A DNA stretch of 42,763 nt, taken from NCBI RefSeq assembly GCF_001267535.1, contig NZ_JRXE01000008.1:1-42763 (forward strand), read 5' to 3'. The notes under the pieces were generated by a model. It saw only the letters and a list, made by a program, of their open reading frames with translations. It did not search any database and was not told the DNA's origin. This document shows positions 8,781 to 16,392 of this stretch, piece after piece; position 1 is the stretch's first letter, and every line of letters starts with the position of its first letter. Origin of the DNA: Winslowiella iniecta. Its GTDB lineage: Bacteria; Pseudomonadota; Gammaproteobacteria; Enterobacterales; Enterobacteriaceae. The position numbers and the translations under genes are program-made.

Positions 8781-10538
8781 TCAGGCTAACTTGAGCAGGG
8801 CGTGTAACCGGGCAATCTGTTGCTGCCACTGATGTTGCCGTTCCGGTTTCTGATGCTTAGGCTTACGCGCCAGATCCTCTGCCAGTTTACTTTCCAGCGC
8901 CAGCAGGTTGCTCAGCAAACGCTCCTCCTCGCACTCTTCCGCGCTGTGAACGTGTTCAGCCTGTTGCGGTATCTTTGCCGCGACAGCCTGTGGATGACCC
9001 GCCAGAATGGCATAAACGGGTTGCGGATCGTGCCACTGCTGTAGCCGCTGATTATCAATTAGCCAGAACCGATTACAGCTTTGTTCAATCAGCGTACGGT
9101 CATGGGAAACCAGCACCACCGCGCCGCTAAAGTTTTTCAGTGTTTCCGCCAGCTGTTCCTTGCCTGCCATATCCAGATGGTTGGTCGGTTCATCCAGCAG
9201 TAAGAGCGAGTAGTGCGCCAGCGTCAGGCCGATAAACAGCAGCCTTGAACGCTCACCACCGCTCAGGGCGCTGACCTGTTGCTGGTGGCGCAGGTAAGGG
9301 AATCCGGCACCAATTAACGCCATCTTACGCTGACCCTCCGTCAGCGGGGCAAAGCGGGACAGGGCATCCGTCAGGCTGTCGCTGTCACGCAGCTGCTGCT
9401 GGCTCTGATCGTAATATCCTACGCGCACGCGCGGATGAAACACCACGCCGTTTTCCGCGTCCGCTGGCTGGTGGAATGCCTGCCATAAACAGTGCAACAG
9501 TGACGATTTACCGCAGCCGTTACGACCAACCAGCGCAATACGATCACCGCTTTTAACCTGTAGCGGATCGAGGCTGAACAGCACCGGCGCATCTGAAGCT
9601 GGCCGTACCTGCACAGAGGAGAGTGCCAGCAGCCGATCTGCCGCCAGCGCTTCACCGCTAAGCCGCAGCTGCCACTGATTACCGGCCGTCAGCTGAGTCT
9701 GATCATCCTTTAGCCGTTCGACCTGCTTTTCCATCTGTTTCGCTTTGCGCGCCAGTTTTTCGTTATCGTACTGGCTGCCCCACATTGCCAGTCGTTTGGC
9801 ACTTTTCGTCACCCGGTTGATTTCCGTCTGCTCGGCCTGACGACGATGTGCATCCGCCTGATCTTTTTCGACCAGAGTGGCTCTTGCCGCACTACAGGGC
9901 AGACGAAAAAATTGCAGGGTTTTATCGCGCAGGATCCAGCTGCAGTTAGTCACATTATCCAGCAGGCTGCGGTCATGAGAGACCAGGACAAAGCTGCCGT
10001 TCCAGTTTTGCAGAAACTGCTCCAGCCACAACAGCGTCGGCAAATCGAGATGGTTACTCGGTTCATCCAGCAGCAACAAGTCGGGCTGACGAATCAGCGC
10101 ACGCGCCAGCAGCAGGCGGGTATGCTGACCGCCGCTGAGCGTACCGGCAGTTAACGACCAGACCGTTTCATCGAAGCCAAGTGAGGTCAACAGCACCTCC
10201 GCCAGCCAGCGTTCGACAGGCTGCACGCTGGCTGGCAGATCGTTCAGCACCGCATCCAGCAGGGTACGCTGATGCAGAGTAGTGGGCAGAGATTGCTCAA
10301 CCCGCGCCATCAGGCACTGGTTGGCAACGGTGACGGTGCCGCGCGTCGCTGACAGATCGCCGCTGAGGATTTTCAGCAGGGTACTTTTGCCACAACCGTT
10401 ATCGCCAATCAGGCCGATACGGTCGCCTTTTTTCAGGCTGAAAGAAATCCCGGTCAGCAGTGGACCGAAGGTGTTGTCGTAGCCGACAGATTGTGCAGAA
10501 AGTAGTGTACTCATTGCTTTATCCAGTTTTACAGGCAT
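8781..10538 (-). CDS. ABC-F family ATPase (ribosome-associated, possible antibiotic protection)
   Basis: Soluble protein with two ABC ATPase domains and no membrane part, 585 residues from the ATG at 10538. Domain 1 has Walker A GDNGCGKST, signature LSGGQHTRL and Walker B LLLLDEPSNHLD. Domain 2 has GRNGCGKSS, LSGGERSRL and LLLLDEPTNHLD. A basic linker between them (about residues 220-275, AKRLAMWGSQYDNEKLARKA) is the part that enters the ribosome in ABC-F proteins. The C-terminal tail is Gln-, Lys- and His-rich. ABC-F proteins are translation factors or protect ribosomes from antibiotics. This one does not read like EttA, Uup, YheS or YbiT. The 10538 ATG has GAGAGG seven bases upstream; an alternative ATG at 10514 gives MSTLLSAQSV. 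A leader peptide and alternative hairpins lie upstream. Confidence 0.88.
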   Translation of the reverse strand: MPVKLDKAMSTLLSAQSVGYDNTFGPLLTGISFSLKKGDRIGLIGDNGCGKSTLLKILSGDLSATRGTVTVANQCLMARVEQSLPTTLHQRTLLDAVLNDLPASVQPVERWLAEVLLTSLGFDETVWSLTAGTLSGGQHTRLLLARALIRQPDLLLLDEPSNHLDLPTLLWLEQFLQNWNGSFVLVSHDRSLLDNVTNCSWILRDKTLQFFRLPCSAARATLVEKDQADAHRRQAEQTEINRVTKSAKRLAMWGSQYDNEKLARKAKQMEKQVERLKDDQTQLTAGNQWQLRLSGEALAADRLLALSSVQVRPASDAPVLFSLDPLQVKSGDRIALVGRNGCGKSSLLHCLWQAFHQPADAENGVVFHPRVRVGYYDQSQQQLRDSDSLTDALSRFAPLTEGQRKMALIGAGFPYLRHQQQVSALSGGERSRLLFIGLTLAHYSLLLLDEPTNHLDMAGKEQLAETLKNFSGAVVLVSHDRTLIEQSCNRFWLIDNQRLQQWHDPQPVYAILAGHPQAVAAKIPQQAEHVHSAEECEEERLLSNLLALESKLAEDLARKPKHQKPERQHQWQQQIARLHALLKLA

Positions 10539-10652
10539 GAAGATGCCTCTCGTCAAAATTGCTGACGATAACCGGTAAGCCGGAGGGAAGTTCTCAGAAT
10601 GTCAGTCAGTTAGCTTCGCTCAGACAGGTTATCGCAGCACGTAGCTGGTAAC
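10534..10652 (-). promoter_or_regulatory. Candidate attenuator: alternative RNA hairpins between leader peptide and ABC-F gene
   Basis: On the minus-strand transcript the end of the leader frame (GCTGCGATAACC, 10638-10627) can pair with GGTTATCGTCAGC (10573-10561) or with GTTACCAGC (10652-10644) inside the leader. These pairings exclude each other. The 10573-10561 arm overlaps a further stem CGTCA/TGACG (10567-10551). Next comes GGCAT-CTTC-ATGCC (10547-10534), a stem that buries the ABC-F start codon and part of its Shine-Dalgarno. No U-run follows any stem, which points to translational rather than transcriptional attenuation. Structures were paired by eye and no energies were computed. Confidence 0.55.
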
Positions 10653-10712
10653 GCCTGAGCAGAAACGATCGCTAAAAACGAGTGAATAGAGAAACAATTC
10701 ACGGGTCAGCAT
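10629..10712 (-). CDS. Leader peptide (27 aa) upstream of the ABC-F gene
   Basis: Short frame of 27 codons starting MLTRELFLYSLVF and ending CSGVTSYVLR. A near-perfect Shine-Dalgarno (AAGGAGG) lies six bases before the ATG and a promoter-like TATAAT lies about 40 bases upstream. The stop is 91 bases before the ABC-F start and its last codons form one arm of the alternative hairpins. Leader peptides of this size control several antibiotic-resistance ABC-F and erm genes when the drug stalls the ribosome. A similar role here is inferred. I do not recognise the peptide sequence. Confidence 0.65.
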   Translation of the reverse strand: MLTRELFLYSLVFSDRFCSGVTSYVLR

Positions 10713-10753
10713 AGCAATCCTCCTTAATAAGAAATGGGTGAAAAGGTGAGTGA

Positions 10754-10759
10754 ATTATA
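10754..10759 (-). promoter_or_regulatory. -10 element of the ABC-F leader transcript
   Basis: TATAAT on the minus strand, a perfect -10 hexamer. The -35 region 17 bp upstream (TAGCGC) is poor. It lies 42 bp before the leader ATG. Confidence 0.5.
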
Positions 10760-10849
10760 TTGAGCTTTTAGCCGCTGCGCTATCCGGCAACAGCCAAAAG
10801 TGTGATGCTTAACAGGATGTTGCCGGTATTCTGCCCCTCAGAAGAGCAA

Positions 10850-11563
10850 TTAACGCCTGGCCTTATCATGGCGCGGCCTGACATTAATATCAGTTATCTG
10901 TGACTCCTCACTGGCATCGATCACCAGCCGCACCGCGGCGGCGACAGATTCAGGCGCGCTGTATTCGAGCGGATTAATCTCCGCAAAGTCACCGGCACGT
11001 TCACGACTTAAACGGTTCATCGGCGTATCGGTCGGCCCCGGTGAAACGGTAGCGACACGCACGCCATTGTCACTCTCTTCACCACGCAGGCCATGTGCCA
11101 GCGCGTTAAGCGCAAACTTCGTGGCGGAATAGACGGTATGACCGGCTAACGCCAGCGTGCCTGAGCCGGAGTTAATAAACACCACCTGACCCCGCTGTTC
11201 ACGCAATGCCGGCAGCGCCAGGCGGGTCAGCTCGGCAGGGGCAAACAGATTGATTGAGAACTGTTGTTGCCAAAGCGCCGCGCTGGCACTGTCCACCCGC
11301 GCACGTTCGGAAATCGCAGCAGAATGCACCAGCGCATTAATTCGCGGCACAGAATCAATAAAGCGTTGTTGTGCAGCAAAATCAAGCAGGTCGATTTCCA
11401 CCGCTTCCACGTTTTCCAGCAATCGCAGCGCGATCAGACGCTCTTTATCACGGCCTAAAGCATACACCTGGTGATCGCGCGCCAGTTCGCGCACGATTGC
11501 CAGACCAATACCGCTGGTTCCCCCCGTCACTATCGCAACAGGTAATGCTGATGATGTGCTCAT
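10850..11563 (-). CDS. Short-chain dehydrogenase/reductase
   Basis: Classical SDR oxidoreductase, 237 residues, cytoplasmic. The cofactor motif TGGTSGIG lies at residues 13-20, the catalytic Tyr and Lys at 145 and 149 (YSATK), and a Ser at 132 or 134 completes the triad. VSPGPTDTPMN is the usual proline-glycine segment after the active site. GRD near residues 37-39, after the second strand, is compatible with NADP(H) preference, but this is weak evidence. The start ATG at 11563 follows GGAGTCGGGC. The substrate is unknown. It is followed 280 bp downstream by the divergent-looking ABC-F leader and preceded by a secreted hydrolase on the same strand. Confidence 0.9.
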   Translation of the reverse strand: MSTSSALPVAIVTGGTSGIGLAIVRELARDHQVYALGRDKERLIALRLLENVEAVEIDLLDFAAQQRFIDSVPRINALVHSAAISERARVDSASAALWQQQFSINLFAPAELTRLALPALREQRGQVVFINSGSGTLALAGHTVYSATKFALNALAHGLRGEESDNGVRVATVSPGPTDTPMNRLSRERAGDFAEINPLEYSAPESVAAAVRLVIDASEESQITDINVRPRHDKARR

Positions 11564-11669
11564 GCCCGACTCCGTTAGTTATTGTTATTTCAACGCTACC
11601 ATCGGTTTAGCGGGCTGACGAGTAAGATAAAGCGCTTAACTTAGCAAAAAAAATGCAGAAGCTGCGCCA

Positions 11670-12620
11670 TTACTGGCCGATAAATTCGTTAACGGCATGT
11701 GCAAACTGTTCAGGTTGATCGAGCATAACAAAATGGAAACTGTTATCGATGCGACGCAGTTTTACCCCGGGCAATAAGGCATAGGCATTACGGTAAGTCG
11801 CATCGGTATTAACCGCCGGTATGCCGTACAGGCTATCCCAGGCGTAGACGACTGCAACCGGCGCGGTGATTTGATGAAGTTCAGGACGTAAATCGGTCGT
11901 CATCAGTTCTCTGGTGGCATCGGCAACGGTCTGTTTATCTGACTGTAAACCCGCCCTGATAAGCGCCGGGCGTGCGGTTTCATCTTTGACCAACCGGGCA
12001 ATGGCCGCACTCTGCATGGCTTCAGCCTGATTGTCCGGTGCTGCCATCATCGCAGCGTGAAAAGCATCGGCGCGCGGTTTCACCGCCTCAACCGTGGCAT
12101 CAGGAGAAAACAGCAGGCTGTAAAAAGGCAGCGCGTCGACCACCATAACGCGTCCGACATGTTCGGGATGACGCGCGGCAATCATCAGCGCGACTTCGCC
12201 ACCCAGTGAATGGCCAATAATCACCGGCGCGGTTAACTGCTGGCGCTGAATATAATCATTAATCGCCTCTGCGGCCGGAGCCGCCACCAGATTGTTCTGG
12301 TCGGTTATCGCCGGTTGACCGGCAAAACCGGCAATCTGCACCAGGTGCAGCCGGTGAGTTTCGCTAAGCTGTTTCGCCAGCCCGGACCAGACATCACGCG
12401 ATGAAGCCACTCCAGGAATCAGGATAATATCCGGTCCCTGACCCTCAATAGTGACAGAGATGCGTTTATCAGCCGCTGTTTGCTGGCTAACGGGTTCGGC
12501 CAGAGAGAGTGTCGGGCAGGTGAAGGCTAATGCTACGGCTACCGCACAAGCTTTGAAAAAGCGCTGTTTACCGGTACTGGAGGTGTAAGCCGTGTGGGGC
12601 TGGGGGTAATCGTTTACCAT
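11670..12620 (-). CDS. Secreted alpha/beta hydrolase
   Basis: Alpha/beta-hydrolase fold protein, 316 residues, with a long N-terminal signal (hydrophobic core about residues 22-40, likely cleavage near SLA/EP), so it is probably periplasmic. The nucleophile elbow is GHSLGG with Ser138. The oxyanion strand reads ILIPGVASSRDVW, and a late His (NSFHFVMLD) is a good catalytic base. It could be an esterase, lactonase or peptidase; the sequence does not tell. The ATG at 12620 follows GGAAA. A perfect 21-bp palindrome lies 39 bp upstream and suggests regulation by a dedicated repressor that is not encoded next to it. Confidence 0.85.
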   Translation of the reverse strand: MVNDYPQPHTAYTSSTGKQRFFKACAVAVALAFTCPTLSLAEPVSQQTAADKRISVTIEGQGPDIILIPGVASSRDVWSGLAKQLSETHRLHLVQIAGFAGQPAITDQNNLVAAPAAEAINDYIQRQQLTAPVIIGHSLGGEVALMIAARHPEHVGRVMVVDALPFYSLLFSPDATVEAVKPRADAFHAAMMAAPDNQAEAMQSAAIARLVKDETARPALIRAGLQSDKQTVADATRELMTTDLRPELHQITAPVAVVYAWDSLYGIPAVNTDATYRNAYALLPGVKLRRIDNSFHFVMLDQPEQFAHAVNEFIGQ

Positions 12621-12658
12621 TTAATCGTTTCCATGATATGACTTGTTTTACAGAATGG

Positions 12659-12679
12659 TAACATATTTTTAATATGTTA
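12659..12679. promoter_or_regulatory. Palindromic operator candidate upstream of the secreted hydrolase
   Basis: TAACATATT, three T bases, AATATGTTA: nine perfectly paired positions either side of a 3-bp centre. It lies 39 bp upstream of the hydrolase start, where a promoter is expected. No T-run follows, so it is not a terminator. Confidence 0.5.
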
Positions 12680-13215
12680 TGCAGGCCAGTGGTCGCCATT
12701 TTTTGTATTGAGAAAATAATAAATTGAGATTTAAACGAAAAATTAATTTCTCAATATTACGGGTGATTATTCTGCGACCTGCAACGAAGAAATATAAATG
12801 GGTATGCGAATTCATTCTGTGATAATACTGATTGCAGAAAGAGCAGGGTAATTATTTAGAATAATGATTAGCATTAAGAATTATGAGAAAATAAATATAT
12901 TCAATTGATAGATAGCGCGAAAAATAATTATATCTATAATAAGCTAAATCATTGTCGCCCACCGCCCAACAATGATTGCAGTGGCGGACAGGGTGTTTGA
13001 CCTCAACAGCAATAAGGGGTTTGCTTTACGCCTTGAGGAATGACTTTTACCTCTGACCGCCGACTTCCTGAGTCGATGATGCTCGGGCTGGACTTATTGC
13101 TGTCGTTATCGACTTCCCGGGCAAGAAATTACTGATCAAAGATAATCAGAAAGGTGGCACAGTATTACCAATAAGTGCTGCGGCCCCATAAAGGTGCCGC
13201 AGTTTCAGCGTCCGG
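12680..13215. other. AT-rich gene-free gap with possible remnants
   Basis: About 540 bp without an intact gene. The left part is strongly AT-rich. A Fur-box-like stretch (AATAATGATTAGCATTAAG, 12860-12878) matches 14 of 19 positions of the consensus. At 13072-13191 a short + frame reads IAVVIDFPGKKLLIKDN and on to a TAA, with an in-frame TGA just before it. It reads like the tail of a lost gene, but I cannot name it. Confidence 0.35.
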
Positions 13216-14232
13216 TTAACTCACGCCAGCCGTCAGCCATGCCTGTAACTGGGTCAGCTCTTCACTCTGCTGAGGATAGTCAGCCAGCAGGGACTGTACC
13301 TGCGCCGCCAGAACCTCTGGTCGGTATGCAGCGCCTTGCAGTTTTTGCGCCAGCGCTTCCAGCGGGGTCGGGTTGAGACTGTCGGTGAAAATCTGGCAGC
13401 GGGTGATAATGCCGCGTTCGACATCAAAGTGAATTTCGACGCCGCCCCAGCTAAAGCGCTGATCCAGCAGATGCGAGAAGTCAGGAGCCTGGCCGAAGTT
13501 CCACTCCCAGCTGCTCTGTTTAGCAAACTGCTGTTCGAATCCGGGTAAGTCCGGTAAGGCGGTCGGTGAGATGCGCTCCGGCTCACAGCGTGAATTGAAG
13601 TGGCTGAAAAACGACTCAGTGACGGCTTCGCACAGCTTGTCAAAACTGACGCCTGCCACCAGTTCCTCAAGATTAGCTACCCGCGATCGTACTGAGGTAA
13701 TGCCTTTGGCCTGCAATTTTTTGACGTCGGGATTAAGATAATCCGCGAGGCGAGAAAGATCGGCATTCAGCAGAATGGTGCCGTGATGGAAGCCGCGATC
13801 CGGAGTTTCACGGTAAGCCGAACCGGAAATCTTGCGGCTACCGTCGCGGGTATTGACCACCAGATCGTTGCGGCCGGACGCTTCCGCCGGGATGCCGAGC
13901 GTCTGAAGTGCGCGCAAAATAATCCCGGTGGAGACACTTTTATCGTACTCCGGTTTGCCTGCCATAAAGGTAAAGCAGCAGTTTCCCAGATCGTGAAATA
14001 CCGCACCGCCACCGCTACTCCGGCGCGCCAGCTTGATGCCATCCTCAGCCATCCGCCGGGTATTGCACTCTTTCCACGGATTCTGCGCGCGACCAATAAC
14101 TACCGTGTCTGCATTACGCCATAAAAACAGTACCCGCTCAGTAGCTGGCATCTGCCGAAAAATACAGTCTTCAACCGCCAGATTAAACCAGGGATCGTTC
14201 GATTCGGATAACAGCAAACGCAGTGTGGACAT
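13216..14232 (-). CDS. lplA: Lipoate-protein ligase A
   Basis: Cytoplasmic enzyme that activates free lipoate with ATP and attaches it to the lipoyl domains of 2-oxoacid dehydrogenases and GcvH. It has 338 residues from the ATG at 14232, exactly the E. coli length. The N-terminal domain carries [15 protein letters not shown] (lipoyl-AMP pocket), [20 protein letters not shown] with the key Lys, and [19 protein letters not shown]. The C-terminal accessory domain has [15 protein letters not shown] and [12 protein letters not shown]. The start is supported by GGAG seven bases upstream and by the E. coli N-terminus. It is a single gene, divergent from the chorismate mutase-like gene. Confidence 0.97.
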   Translation of the reverse strand: MSTLRLLLSESNDPWFNLAVEDCIFRQMPATERVLFLWRNADTVVIGRAQNPWKECNTRRMAEDGIKLARRSSGGGAVFHDLGNCCFTFMAGKPEYDKSVSTGIILRALQTLGIPAEASGRNDLVVNTRDGSRKISGSAYRETPDRGFHHGTILLNADLSRLADYLNPDVKKLQAKGITSVRSRVANLEELVAGVSFDKLCEAVTESFFSHFNSRCEPERISPTALPDLPGFEQQFAKQSSWEWNFGQAPDFSHLLDQRFSWGGVEIHFDVERGIITRCQIFTDSLNPTPLEALAQKLQGAAYRPEVLAAQVQSLLADYPQQSEELTQLQAWLTAGVS

Positions 14233-14416
14233 CAATCACTCCAGTTCCGTGAGAAGTATTCTAAGCATGCAATCTGTTGATGATACTACCACAGACACCG
14301 ATATATCATTTTGTTGGCAGCGAGTGAGAAGGGAGAAAGAAACGATTCCAGAGTGAATTTATCGCCGACTTCCTGTAACCTGGTGATCTTGTGTACTAGT
14401 TGTAGGGGTCAAGAGG

Positions 14417-14713
14417 ATGGAATTTTCCTCAATCGAAGATATCAGAAATCGTATCGACCAAATCGATAGTGAGTTGGTTAAAATGATCGCCCAGCGCGGC
14501 GAATGCGTTAAAGCCGCAGCGGCTTTCAAAACCGATCATGCGGCCGTTCGCGCGCCAGACCGCGTTCAGCAGGTGATTGATAAAGTACGCAATAAGGCCA
14601 CTGAAGCTGGGCTGCCTGAAGAGGTCATCGAGAAAGTCTGGCGAACCATGATCGGCGCGTTTATCGATTATGAACTCGAGCAGCACAACCGGTTGCAGCA
14701 ACAAAAAACCTGA
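14417..14713 (+). CDS. AroQ-fold chorismate mutase / isochorismate-pyruvate lyase-like protein
   Basis: Small all-helical protein, 98 residues, of the AroQ class. It resembles PchB: IRNRIDQIDSELVKMIAQRG, then VKAAAAFKTD, RAPDRVQQVIDKVR and a C-terminal helix FIDYELEQHNR. The conserved Arg and Lys residues of the active site appear to be present (R12 region, K31, R46). It could convert chorismate to prephenate, or isochorismate to salicylate plus pyruvate. There is no isochorismate synthase next to it, so the first reading or a moonlighting role is as likely. AGGGG lies eight bases before the ATG. It is convergent with terW. Confidence 0.85.
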   Translation: MEFSSIEDIRNRIDQIDSELVKMIAQRGECVKAAAAFKTDHAAVRAPDRVQQVIDKVRNKATEAGLPEEVIEKVWRTMIGAFIDYELEQHNRLQQQKT

Positions 14714-14751
14714 TATTGCGCGCTGTTAGCCTGATTGCAGGTAAGGAAAGG

Positions 14752-15225
14752 TCAGGGCGCTTTGTTTTGCGCCTGAATTTTAACGATAAGATCATCCAGA
14801 CAGCTTCCGACCAGCATTTCGACCGCTTCACTGCGCGAGGTTTCGCTTATCCGCGACAATTTGTCGATTTTGCGCAGTATCGACATTCTCAATGACAGCG
14901 AAACCGCCTTTTTCTTTTCCTTATCGAGGAAAACCCGGCTGACCGCTTCGGTGGTTTTCAGCTCGGCATTAACCGCCAGCGCTTCGGTCATCCAGCGCAA
15001 GGTCTTTTTATCCAGTTGTCCCGGATTCGTCAGCTGATAAGAGTGGGTGGCCTTGCTGTACTTAATTTCAGCTCCCCACGACTCACGCAGCTCTTTCAGC
15101 GCACGTGTTAGCGTGGGTTCGGAACAATCCAGTGACGAGATAATTCGTGCAGCAGAAATCGGTTTGCCTGAACTAAGAATATTCGCCAGGGTATATATTC
15201 GGGCTTGTCGCGTATTGAGCTGCAT
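14752..15225 (-). CDS. terW: Ter-locus transcriptional regulator TerW
   Basis: DNA-binding regulator of the tellurium-resistance locus, 157 residues from the ATG at 15225. The N-terminus MQLNTRQARIYTLANILSS begins a winged helix-turn-helix (CSEPTLTRALKELRESWGAE). The C-terminus SLSLRMSILRKIDKLSRISE followed by RSEAVEMLV looks like a ribbon-helix-helix-type segment. The whole matches my memory of plasmid and O-island TerW proteins. A start at 15243 (MQALTN) is also open but has no Shine-Dalgarno and lengthens the usual N-terminus. It probably acts on the palindromic sites between the metabolite operon and terZ. A half-site-like AATATCAT lies in its own upstream region at 15364-15371. Confidence 0.85.
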   Translation of the reverse strand: MQLNTRQARIYTLANILSSGKPISAARIISSLDCSEPTLTRALKELRESWGAEIKYSKATHSYQLTNPGQLDKKTLRWMTEALAVNAELKTTEAVSRVFLDKEKKKAVSLSLRMSILRKIDKLSRISETSRSEAVEMLVGSCLDDLIVKIQAQNKAP

Positions 15226-15435
15226 ATTCGTTAGCGCCTGCATTCATAGTCAAAGGTTCAATGGGACAGATATCGTCCGGATCCACATTATTGATCGCCA
15301 TCATGGGTAAACGGTTGCACAACAAAATGCCTTTTTGGCAGTGAGTGCAGCGACCTTATCAGCAATATCATAAACCTAAGCTAAATCAATAAATAATAAT
15401 AAGTCTGCAAACATATAGCGAACTGTCTTGTATCC

Positions 15436-16392
15436 TCAGTTATTCGGGTTTGCCTTCATCAGGCGTATCCCTTCCTGAGACTTCTCCGCTGCGATGCCGT
15501 AGACCTGAGCTCTGGCGAGAATGCCGGATGCCCAACGGCGATGCGTTGCCGGTTCACACATTGCTCCCTGCGACTTAAATACCGCCTGCGTGGAGTTGAG
15601 AATCCGCAGAGCGTCGGCGTGATCGGTGGCTGTAACCATTAATGCCTGTTCAATTTTACCGATCTGATTTGGATGGATGGCGGTTTTTCCCACCAGACCA
15701 TGCGCCATATCCAGCGCAAGCTCCTGATCCATAATCTGATGATCGTCAATATGCTCACAAACCGGTGCGGTCAGCGAGAAGTCACGTGAGGAAAATACGG
15801 CGACCAGCATTTTAATGACGTAACCCATTGGGCTATCGTACAGGGTAAAGTTGCGCGAACGTCGCAGCGACACCACATTCATCAGATCGTTGCCACCGAT
15901 ACGTAATGCGATAATGCGCTCATAGCAGGCGTGACTCTGCAACGTCACCGCCAGTTCGCGCATTTGCAGCACGTCAAACACCTCTTCGGTTTCCAGCGTC
16001 GGCATCATGCACAGGTGAGTCTCCTGTATAATGCGCCACCATACCGGCAACGACTGTAGCGTAAACTTAGGCAGCACCAGACCATCAACCGCGCTTAAAT
16101 CCATTCCGCTAATCAACTGCTCTCCCATTTCAGCATGACGCGGACGGATAAATACCAGTGGCCAATGGTCGTGACCCGTGGCGTTTTTGGCCTCGGCAAG
16201 CTGTGACAGCAGCTGCTGTAAATTACTCAGCGCGAGCGGCACATCTGCATCACTCACCGCATCTTCCAGACAGATTACCAATGAGCGCAGTCCGGCAATC
16301 TTATTGTTCAGAATCGCGTCCGCAATATCACTGCGCACCGCTGGCATATACAGCGTTGCGCCCAGACGCCAGGGAGAAAGCCGATGGTCCAT
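15436..16392 (-). CDS. HpcH/HpaI aldolase / citrate lyase-like protein of the Ter metabolite operon
   Basis: TIM-barrel enzyme of the HpcH/HpaI aldolase and citrate lyase beta family, 318 residues, last gene of the leftward operon. The N-terminal LGATLYMPAVRSDIADAI and VICLEDAVSDAD carry the metal-binding Glu/Asp segment. LVLPKFT, MPTLETEEV and GGNDLMNV are further barrel motifs, and GKTAIHPNQI is the CitE-type ending. Enzymes of this fold split or form C-C bonds next to a carboxylate. Comparative work on Ter systems (Anantharaman, Iyer and Aravind) placed such a gene with PRTase, HAD and ATP-grasp genes in a nucleoside-like biosynthesis cluster. The real substrate is unknown. Its start codon shares a base with the stop of the previous gene (TGATG type). 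Confidence 0.9.
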   Translation of the reverse strand: MDHRLSPWRLGATLYMPAVRSDIADAILNNKIAGLRSLVICLEDAVSDADVPLALSNLQQLLSQLAEAKNATGHDHWPLVFIRPRHAEMGEQLISGMDLSAVDGLVLPKFTLQSLPVWWRIIQETHLCMMPTLETEEVFDVLQMRELAVTLQSHACYERIIALRIGGNDLMNVVSLRRSRNFTLYDSPMGYVIKMLVAVFSSRDFSLTAPVCEHIDDHQIMDQELALDMAHGLVGKTAIHPNQIGKIEQALMVTATDHADALRILNSTQAVFKSQGAMCEPATHRRWASGILARAQVYGIAAEKSQEGIRLMKANPNN

